Positions 1-12,056 of a stretch of 64,000 bases of DNA are shown here, one piece after another. The stretch is taken from the NCBI GenBank assembly GCA_004519485.1, contig CP038123.1:21001-85000 (forward strand), in the 5' to 3' direction. Position 1 is the stretch's first letter; every line of letters begins with the position of its first letter. Position numbers and translations under genes: made by a program. Origin of the DNA: Nannochloropsis oceanica (Eukaryota > Sar > Eustigmatophyceae > Eustigmatales > Monodopsidaceae). The notes beneath the pieces are model-generated. The model ran no database searches and was not told the origin of the DNA. It saw only the letters and a program-made list of their open reading frames with translations.

Positions 1-688
1 GGTATGCTGTATGGGGGAAAAGGGGGAGGGAGGAAAGAAGGATGAGACTCTCAGAAAGGTGCATTTCTTGCGGTACGTAAGGGGCGGGAGAGTTAACTTT
101 TGAGGGAAAACAAAGCGTGACTAGGATAAACGATGCAGGACGGGTTACTTTAGAGGGGGAACAAAATGGAGTATGGTATGTGTAGGCATGAGCCGCACAA
201 CCCGACTAGCAGTGCTATCAGGAAGCCGCAGCGATTCGGACTCGGCCAAGCGAAAAACATGCTGGAACACCACCACAATCACAAACCTCCTTTCCTATCA
301 CATCTCGCTCCATACGTCATATTTGCGCGTGCCTCACCTCTACTTTCCCTGCCCAAACACGTTCAGTTGAAGGTGTATGCCGTGTGTTGCCTTTTAGAGG
401 GGAGGGGAGGCTGGAGGGTCGGGATGTCTTGCGTCACGGGTTTGTACTATGGGATGAATACGAAGATTTGGGAGCCCTGTGCGTGATGCCCATGTGGTGT
501 GACGATCGAGTTAGTGTGTGTGGTGTAAGTGTAAGTCCGGAAAGGAAGGCAAGCAGAACAGCTTTCTCGATGTTCCAGTGGGCGTCTCCACCAGCTGACG
601 TTAGCTGACGACTATAAGTGACTTCGAGTCCATTGTTTTCCTTTCCATTCCTCTACACTCAACTTCTCAACCCCCCAACAAAAATAGA
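1..688. other. Upstream region of KRR1, no gene supported
   Basis: Only short ORFs without recognisable protein character occur on either strand. The last 100 bases are pyrimidine-rich and probably hold the KRR1 promoter and 5' UTR. A gene end from outside the window cannot be excluded. Confidence 0.4.
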
Positions 689-2686
<1,998 letters not shown>

Positions 2687-3021
2687 GGTTGGAAGGGTGG
2701 GAGGTTGGGGAGGGAGTCTCGGGCTAAAAATAGAGAAACAGCCAGAAAGAAACAAAGCCAGAAGTTGAATCATCACCATGAGACCGCATTATATGGAGGC
2801 GTTTTTGTGTCTTGGTTAGTGCGCATTGTGTCTCGGTTTTGTGGGTTTTGTGTCAGGTAGGAGGTCCGTCATCTGTTCGTTCCGCTCTGTGCACGTCATG
2901 TGCGCCTTATACAGAGCATATAGACAACGAAATAATCCCTCTTCGTACACACACGATACAGGCGCGTTCATGAAAAAGTAAAGAAAGTACATCCACCTAT
3001 ATCCATATCACAAGCCCGTCC
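2687..3021. other. Intergenic, KRR1 3' region and promoter of next gene
   Basis: It is 335 bp long, with no ORF of interest and no distinctive element seen. Confidence 0.4.
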
Positions 3022-4859
3022 ATGAACGAATGTCCCTTGTGTCGTGCCAGCGCGGGGGACAGGTTGTCCTGTGCGGGGTGCGTCAAGAACACACTCTACT
3101 ACAAGCAGCAGGCCGTCGCGTACAAGAAGTTGGCCCTGCGGGACGCATACGAACAAGCTAAGGTGGTTTTGACGGCACGGCAGCCCATCTTTGAGGAGGA
3201 GCAGGCTGTGGCAGATTTGACGCGGCGGCAAGGGGAGATGCGGAGACGCTTGCAAGAGGTGGGCGTGAGGATCGAGGGAGAGGGAAAGCAGATGCGTGAG
3301 ACGGGACCTTGCCAGCCACAAGGCGAAAGGCGCCACTGCTCACTCTTTCCAGAGCTCGAGTGTAATTTGTAACTCCCCCTCTCCATTTTATCCCCTTTTT
3401 TCTGAAACAGACGGCCGAGAGCGTTCGAGACTTGCGCATTGCCCTGGCCCGTAAGACCTTTTCGGTGAATGAACGCCGGCGGGCCTTGGCATCAGCCATG
3501 AGCAAATTAGACGAAGCTAAACGTCAACAAGAAAGCCAGTCCTTCCCTGTGCTGAAGGGGCTGGAATGGTACAGAGAGCAAGCGATGGAAGCGCTGCGGC
3601 AGCGGATGTGGACGAGGGTCTTGGAGCATTTTGTGATCTTTCCGATCGAGGCCGACGTGCCTGGCCTTGTCCGTCCTCCCTCCCTTCCTCCCTCTCTTTC
3701 GGCATCCAGTAGCAAGCAGAACCAGCCGCAACAGCTACAGTCAAGGGGTCGTCATTTTCATAATTCCAATCTGCTGCCGGGCGTCAGTACTATTGCCGGC
3801 TTGCCAGTGCCCAACTCGGGATTGTACTCTGGTAAGTGAGCGTGTGAAGAAGGGAGGTGGGGGGACCAGGAACGCGAGAAGAGAAGAGAATCAATGGGAT
3901 GTTGATGTAAACATGTGTGTCTCGCTGGCGTTAGAGTGAATAGGAGGCAGGTAGTGTGCTTATTATCCTTTCTCTTCTATTCCCAAGAACTTGGTCTTCC
4001 CGACGAGGTCTGCGAAGCAGCTCTTTACCTAGTGGCGCGCGTGACCTGGTCGTTAGCCAACACGTTAGGAGTGGAATTGCCTCATCCATTGCGATTTCCA
4101 GCAGGCAAGCCTTATGCCTTAGTGATGGAGGATGGAAAGGGACGGTGCGTGGAGGGAGGGAGGGAGGGAGTGACGGAGGGACAGAGAAAGGGAGCCTCCC
4201 TCGTATTTTACGGCTTTCCAAGTCGTCAGCTATTTTTAAATCCTCCTTCTCTGCCTCTCACACACTGTCGGCACAAAAACAGCACCGAGTTCGCCCTCAG
4301 TCCCTCTATCTACGCCAGCAGCAGCACCACCACCACCAATAGCACCAACAGTATCGGCAGAAGCAGACACACCCCTCTCATCATAAAAAGGGATTGTGGG
4401 AGGGAGGAAGAGGGCACCGACCCCTTTTCCCTCGCTCTGGAGGCATTGCAGTTTAACGTGCATCGTCTCGCTATCTCCCCTACTGCGGTCGGTGTGGACG
4501 CGTCGGAGTTATTCGGGAAAGAAGCCCTCTTATTGAACCTGTGGGCCATCCAACGGCAAGCTGCTCGGGTCGTCAAAGCATATGAGGGATTTCCTGATGT
4601 GCCTTTGCCCCAACTAAAAGAAGGGAGGAGGGGAGAGAGGAAAGAGGCCGAAGTAAGGGGGCAGCATCAGCAGCAGTGTCATCAGCAGCAGCACGAGCAG
4701 GAAGGTGGATGTCAGCAACATCGGCACCAGCTGCACGGGGGGGCGCCGAGGGTGGTTTTTGAGGACAGGGAGGGATCGGAATGGAGCTTGGTGGAGCTGC
4801 AGAATCAGGTGGATGCTTTTGGAGGAGGAGTTGGAGGAAGGGGAGGAGAAGGACGGTGA
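3022..4859 (+). CDS. ATG14/UVRAG (Vps38)-like subunit of PI3-kinase complex
   Basis: This is a likely subunit of the Vps34 class III PI3-kinase complex in autophagy or endosomal traffic. Exons: 3022 to 3258 or 3264, 3411-3831, 3988-4144, 4283-4859 (463 or 465 aa). Both exon 1 donors (GTGGGC or GTGAGG) keep phase, so that boundary is uncertain. The N-terminus has two CxxC pairs (CPLC at residues 4-7, CAGC at 17-20) like the cysteine repeats of Atg14. It is followed by a charged helical/coiled-coil segment and then the family signature FPIEAD...TIAGLPVPNSG, and ANTLGVELPHPLRF and FALSPS resemble the BARA-like part of Atg14/UVRAG. The last exon ends in a Gln/His-rich and Gly-rich low-complexity tail. 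Whether it is functionally Atg14 or Vps38/UVRAG cannot be decided; the N-terminal cysteines favour Atg14. It converges on the GTPase gene, 209 bp apart. Confidence 0.75.
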
Positions 4860-5068
4860 GAGGAAAGGAAAGAAGAGAATGGATGAACACAAACAATGCA
4901 CAGTGTGCAGGGAAGAGAAGTAAATAAAGTAATGGACAGCCTAAGGTCTCAACAAGTAAATACAAATGAAGTTTTCTTTGCCGCGTGAGGATAATTGAAT
5001 CGCCAACAAACAAATAAAGGCATGTCCATTTGTTTTCTATGCCTCTGCTGGGTACTTTGTTTCTATTT

Positions 5069-7501
5069 TTACATCTCGCCACCCTCCCCACTCCCATTCT
5101 CTCCCTCCAAGCCTTTGTCTTTCTTTGGTCTCGCCTTCTGTTGCTCCTTTTCTTTGCCTTGCGACGACCCCCCTTGCACTTGTCGTTCCTCGACAGGGCG
5201 AAAGAAGAACTTGATGATGTTATTCTTGCCTGTCAGCACATAATCCTCCCCGACGCGCCGCCGATTACCCCCCTCTTCCAGTAGTTCTGCATACTGCAAT
5301 AAGTCCATCATACCTGAGGCCACGTATCCCACTACCGAGCGAACCGTCGAACCCGGTTTCACCAACATGGCGTTACCAAACACCCCGCCTCCGTCCGCTG
5401 CTGTTGCGAAATTGCTCAAGGACTTGACGGGGTATACAACCACAGGCTCTTGCAAATCCACTGCAGCCTGGATAGCGGCCCAGACTCCTGTGCTTTGATA
5501 CCGAAAGAGGACCATGTCTCGAATTTTCTCGAGGCGTTTCTTAGTCTTGCCGTCGGGTGGTTCCAAACCTGCTGTGGCTTCCTCTAGCGAAGGGACGGTC
5601 TCGCCACGTGCCCTGAATGTGTTTGCGAGCGAGGTGTGGGGGCCGTGAGTAAGTCCATGCAAAAAGACTTCGATGTACAAGCGGCTAGAAAAAGAAAAAG
5701 ACTCACAGTTGGATAGTAAGAGTAAAGCATACACAAATATACACTCACGCACACGTATACACAAGTCGTAGCGCGTAACGCCTCTCCCACACAGAAGAGT
5801 CCTTTCCCTTTCCCCTAAACCCCAAAGACATACTTGCGAAAGTCCAAATCATCCTCAATGTCCTCGATCGTCTCAAAATTGCTAGCACCCGCCTGGTATT
5901 TGATCACATTTTTTTGTCGGCATATCTTGAGAAAGCACTCGGCGCCCGCGCTGGCAACAAAGCATTTCGAGGCCTCGTACCGCTCGACGATCCGAGAGAT
6001 GTTCTTGTCAGTATCTCCCGCCTGCAGTGTGACGGAGGATTGAGAACGTCAATAAGAAACAGTCACAGGCTTACCGACCATTAGAACATGGCAAGACATA
6101 CCTGATCGGCCTTGTTGAGTAAGAGGATCGTCGGAAAGCGCACAAGCAAAAATGCTTCTACAAGCGCCTTGACTTGGTCCTCGTCCCATTCGCCCAAGTC
6201 CACAGGGTCCCGCACACCCATCTTATCCAGAACTGCATTAATCACCGCGGGATTGGCTCCTGTGATGAAATATAGATAAATAAAACAGGCGGAATCGTGA
6301 TTCTTTTTCGACCGCATTCTTCTACAGGCTCACAAGACGAAGGGCGCGCGAATCTGGCCGACCAGGACCAAACTTGGCATCCTTCTCCTTCTTTCCTGTA
6401 TACCTTTCCACCTAAAGCCCTTCACTTACCATACCCGGACAATTGCCCCAACAACGTCGGGCCCACCGAGGCCTTGGTCGCCGCGTGCCGCCTTGCGACA
6501 CTCGACCATTTCTTCCACAGATTGTTGAAGACCCACGCGTGGACCTCCCCATGCAACCATTCCGCGTCATTAATCGGGTCGTAACCGACGGTGGTCTCGC
6601 CTTTTTCGTTGGTCGTTCCAGAGACGTCAAGGATGTGCATGAGTACGTCGGCATGGCGCAAGTCATCGAGAAACTTATTGCCCAATCCCGCCCCCTGGTG
6701 TCAGGCAATAGAAAAAAAGGAATGGGGGAAGGGGAAAACGTGAAAATAAACACGGTTGGTTATGCACTTCTCTTCATATAAGCAGGATCATAATAAATGC
6801 TTTAAGCATATGTAATCTCCCCTCCACGCAGAGCCCCCTCTCTTCCTATCTCTGTGTCCTCTTTCCATTCGTCCCTTCCTCCATTGCTTCCCCCCTCCTT
6901 CCCTCACCTCCGACGCTCCCGGCACCAAACCCGCCACGTCCAAAAGCTTGACTGGAATGAATCGTGTGCCATTCATGCACCGGCCGTACTTGGGCTTGCA
7001 TTCCTTCACCTTGCCATGGGAGACACAAGGGCAGGGGACTCGGTAGAAGGTCACTCCGGTATTAGGCTGTGTGTGTTTGTGTCAGTCGAGGCAAAGAGGG
7101 AGATAAACATAGATCTAGTTACTCCCATCACCTCCTGCTTTTTCTAGAGGGACATGGCTTACCTCGATAGTCGTGAAAGGGAAGTTGCCTTGGAGGCGGA
7201 GGGTGGGCAAAGGGAAGGAGAGGCAGATGACGTGATAGCATGAAATAAATGATAAAATAAAGCGCACACTGGTGAGAGACGTAGACGTCACGGCTTGGGA
7301 CGCCAGTACCAATCAGATTAGATTTTTATCCAATCCATTGATCTCATCCTCCCACGCAACCCTTCGTGTCACCCTCCCTCCTGCCCTCCTATTAGCTTAG
7401 ACCCTCTACGTACCCGTTTTGGCCTGGCCCCCACTGACGGCATTGAAAAATGTACTCTTGCCCACACTGGGCTTGCCCACGCAGCCAATAATCACCTCCA
7501 T
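5069..7501 (-). CDS. Obg-family GTPase of the YGR210/YchF-like subgroup
   Basis: This is a P-loop GTPase of the Obg/YchF superfamily, closest to yeast YGR210-type and archaeal YchF-like proteins. Seven exons in transcription order are 7501-7414, 7188-7163, 7066-6908, 6694-6430, 6259-6102, 6021-5834 and 5684-5069. They total exactly 500 codons (499 aa). G1 is GKPSVGKST, the switch region follows [13 protein letters not shown]3 is DVAGLVPG and G4 is NKAD. Between switch and G3 lies the cysteine cluster CPC...C...C characteristic of the YGR210 subgroup. The C-terminal third contains [15 protein letters not shown] and [14 protein letters not shown], consistent with a TGS domain. The tail is Lys/Glu-rich. 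Exon 2 is only 26 nt. The cellular role of this subgroup (ribosome- or stress-related) is not settled. Confidence 0.88.
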
Positions 7502-8280
7502 CCTCTTGCGCCTCTTCCTCCTCCCTGTGACTGTTTGCATCGTGTATGGTGGTGCCAGAGGTTGGTGTGCGGATGGAAAGTGGTGAAGCATTGCTTGATA
7601 GTCTTCAAGAGGAGAAGTTGTGACCGACAGCACCTAGACATCGTGGCATGATTTGGAGTCAGTTTACGACCGCGCTGTATTGTCATGTTGTGTGATGTGG
7701 TGGTGGTTGTGAGATGTCACATGAGGCCCCGCTACTTTGTCAACCTCCCACCCCTCCACCTAGACAAACTTTCCGTTCCAAAAGCACAAATAAGAAGCAA
7801 AAATACCAGCCGCCCTCCGCGTACTCATACACAGATAGCTTATCCATCTTTTTTCGGGTTTAGTTTTTGGGTGTGGGAGTCATAAATATGTGGTCTCTCT
7901 CCGAAAATATATACTCCTCACATTTTATTTTTTTGATTCTGCCCTCAGCGCTCTCCTCATCCTTCAATAATCTAATCTTCCTTCAACCTTTATCCCCTTT
8001 TGCTGGGATTTGTAGTTGGTGACACGAAATAAAAAGATATTAACAGACCACACACACACATACACTCGTACACCCCCCCCTTCATCCACGTCCACAAACA
8101 TCCACACACACGCGTACCCATCATCTTTACATACCCACCTGTGTGCGTTTCTCTCCTCACTTATCAATCCCGTCTCTTCCTGTGTGTGTTTTGGTTGATT
8201 CCCACCCTCCCTAATTCTTACCAAATTAGAGACGTCCGTGCTATCAATATTTCTGTGTCAATCATTCGTTATTGTCCACG

Positions 8281-8331
<51 letters not shown>

Positions 8332-8524
8332 TCAAACGCACATATACGTAGAAGGGAATTGCATCATCCCCCCCCCCTTCTCTTCCCACGCTGGGTGGTT
8401 GCTTCTCTTTTTACCCCCCTCCCTCCTTCCCTCCCTTCTTCCTTCCTTCCTTCCTTACCGCCATGCTACTCCTCCTCCACGCATGTCATGCTCACTCGCC
8501 ATCAGCCTATTAAATCCTAGTTCC
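7502..8524. other. Intergenic, microsatellite-rich
   Basis: No gene is supported. It holds the promoter side of the GTPase gene and the 3' flank of the PAM2/RG gene. Notable are a (CA)n-(CG)n tract at about 8283-8331 and CCTC/CTTC tracts at about 8414-8460. Confidence 0.5.
8283..8331. repeat. (CA)n followed by (CG)n microsatellite
   Basis: An uninterrupted CA dinucleotide run changes directly into an alternating CG run. Alternating purine-pyrimidine DNA of this kind is a classic Z-DNA-prone sequence. It lies in the 3' flank of the minus-strand PAM2/RG gene. Confidence 0.9.
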
Positions 8525-10037
8525 TTACCACCTTCCTCCTCCAACCCCTCGCCCTCGCCCCCGTCCTCGTCCTCCTCGACCCCTTCCTCCCTCCCTTCTT
8601 TCCCTCGCTTCTTGTATCTCCAAATTCCCAAGGTGCTTGATGTCCTCATCCGTGAAACCTTGCGTCCGCAACTCGTCCTCGATCATGGCCGCCTCCAGCT
8701 CCTGGAGGAAAGAGAGGGAGGGCGGGGGCGAGGCGCGGAAGGACAGGGTAAGTGCTCGTCCTCCATCGAGTCAAGGGGAGAAGGAGGGAACGAGAGAGGG
8801 AGGGAGGGAGGGAGGGAGGGAGGGAGGGAGGGAGGAAGGACGAGATAAACCATTGCAGACATGCAAACATGCCTGAAGCTCATTTGCCTCGAACTCTCGA
8901 GGCTCTTGCTGCTGCTGCTGCAGCTGCTGCTGCTGCTGCTGCTGGTAGTGGTGGTTCACCCAGCTACCACCACCGCCATTTCTTCCTCCTCCTCCATGGA
9001 AGTGATGTTGGGCACCATCTTGATGCTCATAGGCACTGTGGTGTGCCGAGAAGATGGTGAGAGGAAGGGAGAAGGGGAGCGTGTGGGAGAGAGAGAGTGA
9101 GGGAGTAAGCACAAGAAGAAAGCTGCAAACGACCCGGAGAATATTTTCTCCACGTAAGTAGGTGCACCCATACCTACACCCATCCTACCCTCACACCCTC
9201 CCTCCATGCATATATACCCTCCATGCTGCGGATAGCCATATGCACTATACTGTTCCCCCTCCAGATGCTGCTGCCCCGGTGCATACCCCCGTCCTCTTCC
9301 TCCTTCCCCATAATGGTGCTGTTGTCGCGTGTTACGGTTGAAGTGTTGCTGCTGCTGCTGATGGTGGTGATGGTGGTGGTGGGAGAGCTCGGGCGCTCGT
9401 GGTACGAACGCACGGGCAGCTGAGCGCAGAGTAGGGGTTGCCAGGGAGGAGGAGGAAGAGGAGGAGGAGGAGGAATCGTTGTTCTCCTTCTTCATCTCTT
9501 CCACATTCTCTCCCTCTCCGGTAGGCTTGGCGGCCTCGTGGATAAGAGCGGCAGTAACGCAGTTGTCCTTGCTGGCGGCCTGGGTGGGAGAGTGTGGGGG
9601 ATGGGAGGGGTGGATAGAAAACTGGAGGTGAGGGCTTGCGTGTATAGATTTTGGGGGCGCCGACACTCCTTTTTACTTTCCCCTACAAGAAGACCAGTTT
9701 GCATGCGGCATCAATCCAGTTGCCTCCCTGTGTATTCTACACATGCCCTGGGATCTGAGCGCGTTATGTTTTACGTTTACCTACCTGAGACACAGAAAGC
9801 GCTGCGAATTTCTTTCCCGCCTCATCCGCGTCCAGGTCGGCAATCTTGGCACCTTTGGCCGTCTTGGTCTTCACAGGGGCGGCAGCAATTGGAGGGTTGG
9901 GTGTATAAGGGGGATTGAAGAAGAGGGTGGAGGGAGGGTGGGCAGGTGGATAAATGAGACGAGTTGTATGTCCTCTGGTGTGGGCCATGGACTGAGGATG
10001 TTGCACTTACCTCATCTTTTCCGGCGGCTGAAGACAT
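8525..10037 (-). CDS. PAM2-like motif, polyQ and RG-rich tail protein (putative RNA-binding)
   Basis: No full-length family is recognised. Five exons (10037-10011, 9868-9785, 9579-9154, 9025-8873, 8701-8525), all joined in phase 0, give 288 aa. The N-terminus is Lys/Ala/Asp-rich (KGAKIADLDADEAG). A Ser run is followed by LRSAARAFVPRAPE at about residues 84-97, which resembles a PAM2 motif that binds the MLLE domain of poly(A)-binding protein. Then come His and Gln runs, a Gly/Tyr-rich segment, a second Gln run, an acidic helix (ELEAAMIEDELRTQGFTDED) and a terminal tail of repeated RG dipeptides ending GGGRW. PAM2 plus RG repeats suggests a cytoplasmic mRNP protein in the manner of Ataxin-2 or plant CID proteins; this is inference. 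The join at 8873 needs a GC-AG intron, and the exon 4 acceptor (9025 or 9035) is chosen by phase. Confidence 0.6.
8787..8835. repeat. (GGGA)n tetranucleotide tract in intron
   Basis: About twelve units of GGGA on the plus strand, hence TCCC on the sense strand of the PAM2/RG gene's last intron, where it extends the pyrimidine-rich region. Confidence 0.85.
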
Positions 10038-10282
10038 GATGCTGGGCGCTACGTGTCTGGAAGTGGCGAGGCTGGTAGTGGGGTCTTTATATGGGTGCGT
10101 TGGTGAAGAGCGCAGGGCAATAAGAAATGAAAAAAGACGGGAGGCGAGAAATAGGGACATGAGGCAATACCTCCCCGTCGCTTGAACCATGAGTTAGCTT
10201 TTCCATTTCACATCGGAGCGCCAATTAACGCAAGGTAGACACGAGATTGACATCCTTTCAAATTCCCTCTTCCTGACAGACC

Positions 10283-11125
10283 ATGCATCTACCCTTATGC
10301 CGAGTCCTGGCGCTCCTGGTCATCACCCCTAGCTTCTATGCTTTCCTCTTCTCCGCCGCTCCAGGCCCGTTGCAGCATGACCGACTGCAGCAGGGACTAA
10401 GGCAATGTACGCCCTCGACAGCAGCAAGCCCTGGAGCCCGTGTCCCGTCCACAATTTTGCTTGCGGCTGAGACCGGCGTATCAAAAGCGGCGGATGCCGA
10501 GAAGTAAGCCGGATACGAGGGGAGGGAGGAAGGGATTATTGCAATTCTCATCCCCGGGAGGGAGTTGAAGTATCCTTCATGCATGTGCTCGACATACACC
10601 CACCAACCCCGTATTCGTCATCCCCCCTCCCTTTCTCTCTACATCAGCGTTTGACCGCCTTGTCTCCTCGGGCCGTTACTCTTTAGCTGCGGAACAAGCC
10701 GATGACCATTACCTCATGAGTCTCCCTCCCCCCCTCCTCGCCCTACCTCCCTCCCTATCTCCCTCTCTCCTCCCTTTCTTCCCCAAAGATTTGACAAGCT
10801 CATTACCGAAATGCTGGCGTCATCAGATCTCCCTACACTGGCCCTTGAGAAAGCTGACTCGTTCGACTATCACTTTATGAGCCATCTCATGCAGCGTCTG
10901 CAGACCTCCTCAGACGAAACCGAGATTGCCGCCTTGAACCAAGTAGGGGAGGCGGTGAATTTTGCCATGCAGCAGAGACTGGCCAAGGCTGATTTTATTC
11001 TACGGGGGATCTTGAAGAGTGGGGACCTGAAGGTAGGGAGGTAGGGAGGGAGGAGGGGGCATGGAGTCGTGTGTGTGTGTGTGTGGGTGTGCGGGTGTGA
11101 GTTTGTGGGTGTGTGTGTGTGTGTT

Positions 11126-11156
<31 letters not shown>

Positions 11157-11752
11157 GTGAATTATCCCCCCAAAGTGATTCATTTTGATGTCTTCGACCC
11201 TCTTTTCCTTCTCCTCTCCCTCTTCCCCTCTCCTTCTTCCCTGACCCATTTTAGGTCATGGAAGCCAAAATGCGGAAACACCTCAAAGCTAACGAACTGG
11301 ACATGGCCTTCGATGTCATCCTCAACATGAACATCCAACAAGCCCGGGCCGACGACACCGATGGAGGGAACGACGCCGCTGCCAATATTTTGCAGCATCT
11401 TGCCACCATGCTGAGTGAAGAACGAGACAAACGCCTCTCCCCCCCAACCCGCCTCCTCCGCATGCTCCTCCGTGCGAAGGACGAGGCGGAACGGCAGGGG
11501 ATCCTGCTCGAGAAGCTCGTCCTCGCCAACCCTCCCAAGCGCCCACCGGTTCTCAACGAGGAAACGGGGGAGGAGGAGGAGCAGGAACCTTTGTGGGGCG
11601 TGGCAGACACCCAACCAGAGGAGCTCGCACAGTCATTGAAAGATTTTTTGGAGGAAATTAAGGCGTTCGAGGAGGAGCTGGAGGCGGACGTGGTCGAGAG
11701 AGCAAGGAACCTTCAGGCGGAGATCGACGTGGTGGTAAAGGCTTGTGCGTGA
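10283..11752 (+). CDS. Conserved-looking plastid-targeted protein, function unknown
   Basis: Three exons (10283-10503, 10789-11032, 11255-11752) give 321 codons (320 aa), in phase throughout. The first 20 residues form a hydrophobic signal (LALLVITPSFYAFLF) with an aromatic residue at the expected cleavage zone, then a Ser/Thr/Arg/Ala-rich stretch. That is a typical bipartite plastid presequence. The mature part is almost entirely helical and charged (KFDKLITEMLASSDLPTL, then VMEAKMRKHLKANELDMAFD) with acidic runs and a terminal coiled-coil-like helix. No catalytic motif or known family is recognised. Intron 1 contains a sequence resembling the start of exon 2 (see findings). The gene starts 245 bp from the divergent PAM2/RG gene, so the two may share a promoter region. 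Confidence 0.75.
11065..11158 (+). repeat. (TG)n-rich imperfect microsatellite in intron
   Basis: Alternating TG with GGTG interruptions inside intron 2 of the plastid protein gene. Confidence 0.8.
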
Positions 11753-12056
11753 GATTTACGATGGGGTGTAATCGGTAGAGGGGGTGAAACAGATTTCAGA
11801 AATTACAATTAAAGGATCAATCAATCAATCAATCAATCATAAAAAGAAAAAAACGTAAAAATGGCTATGGCAACAGCCACAGCTACAGCAGCAACAGCAA
11901 CAACGATAGTAACAGCACCAGTACCAGTACCCGCACTAACACTAGCTACAGCTACAGCTACAGCTACAGCTACAGCTTTAGCTACAGCAGCAAAGTGCTT
12001 TTGCGAGCTTAACATCACAGAAATTAGCGATGGCCTCTCGGCCTATAACTTAATTT
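11753..12056. other. Convergent 3' region with two short tandem repeats
   Basis: It separates the convergent plastid-protein and F-box genes. It contains a (TCAA)n run at about 11816-11837 and an ACAGCA/ACAGCT hexanucleotide array at about 11874-11990. No gene is supported. Confidence 0.6.
11874..11990. repeat. ACAGCT/ACAGCA hexanucleotide array
   Basis: A diverged hexamer array that ends in several perfect CTACAG units. The long Ala/Thr ORF across it is a by-product of the repeat. Confidence 0.8.

Noticed and set aside
8141-8848. 235-codon plus-strand ORF rich in His/Thr and Ser/Pro
   Set aside because: It is produced by the (CA)n and CCTC microsatellites and overlaps the real RG-tail exon on the other strand.
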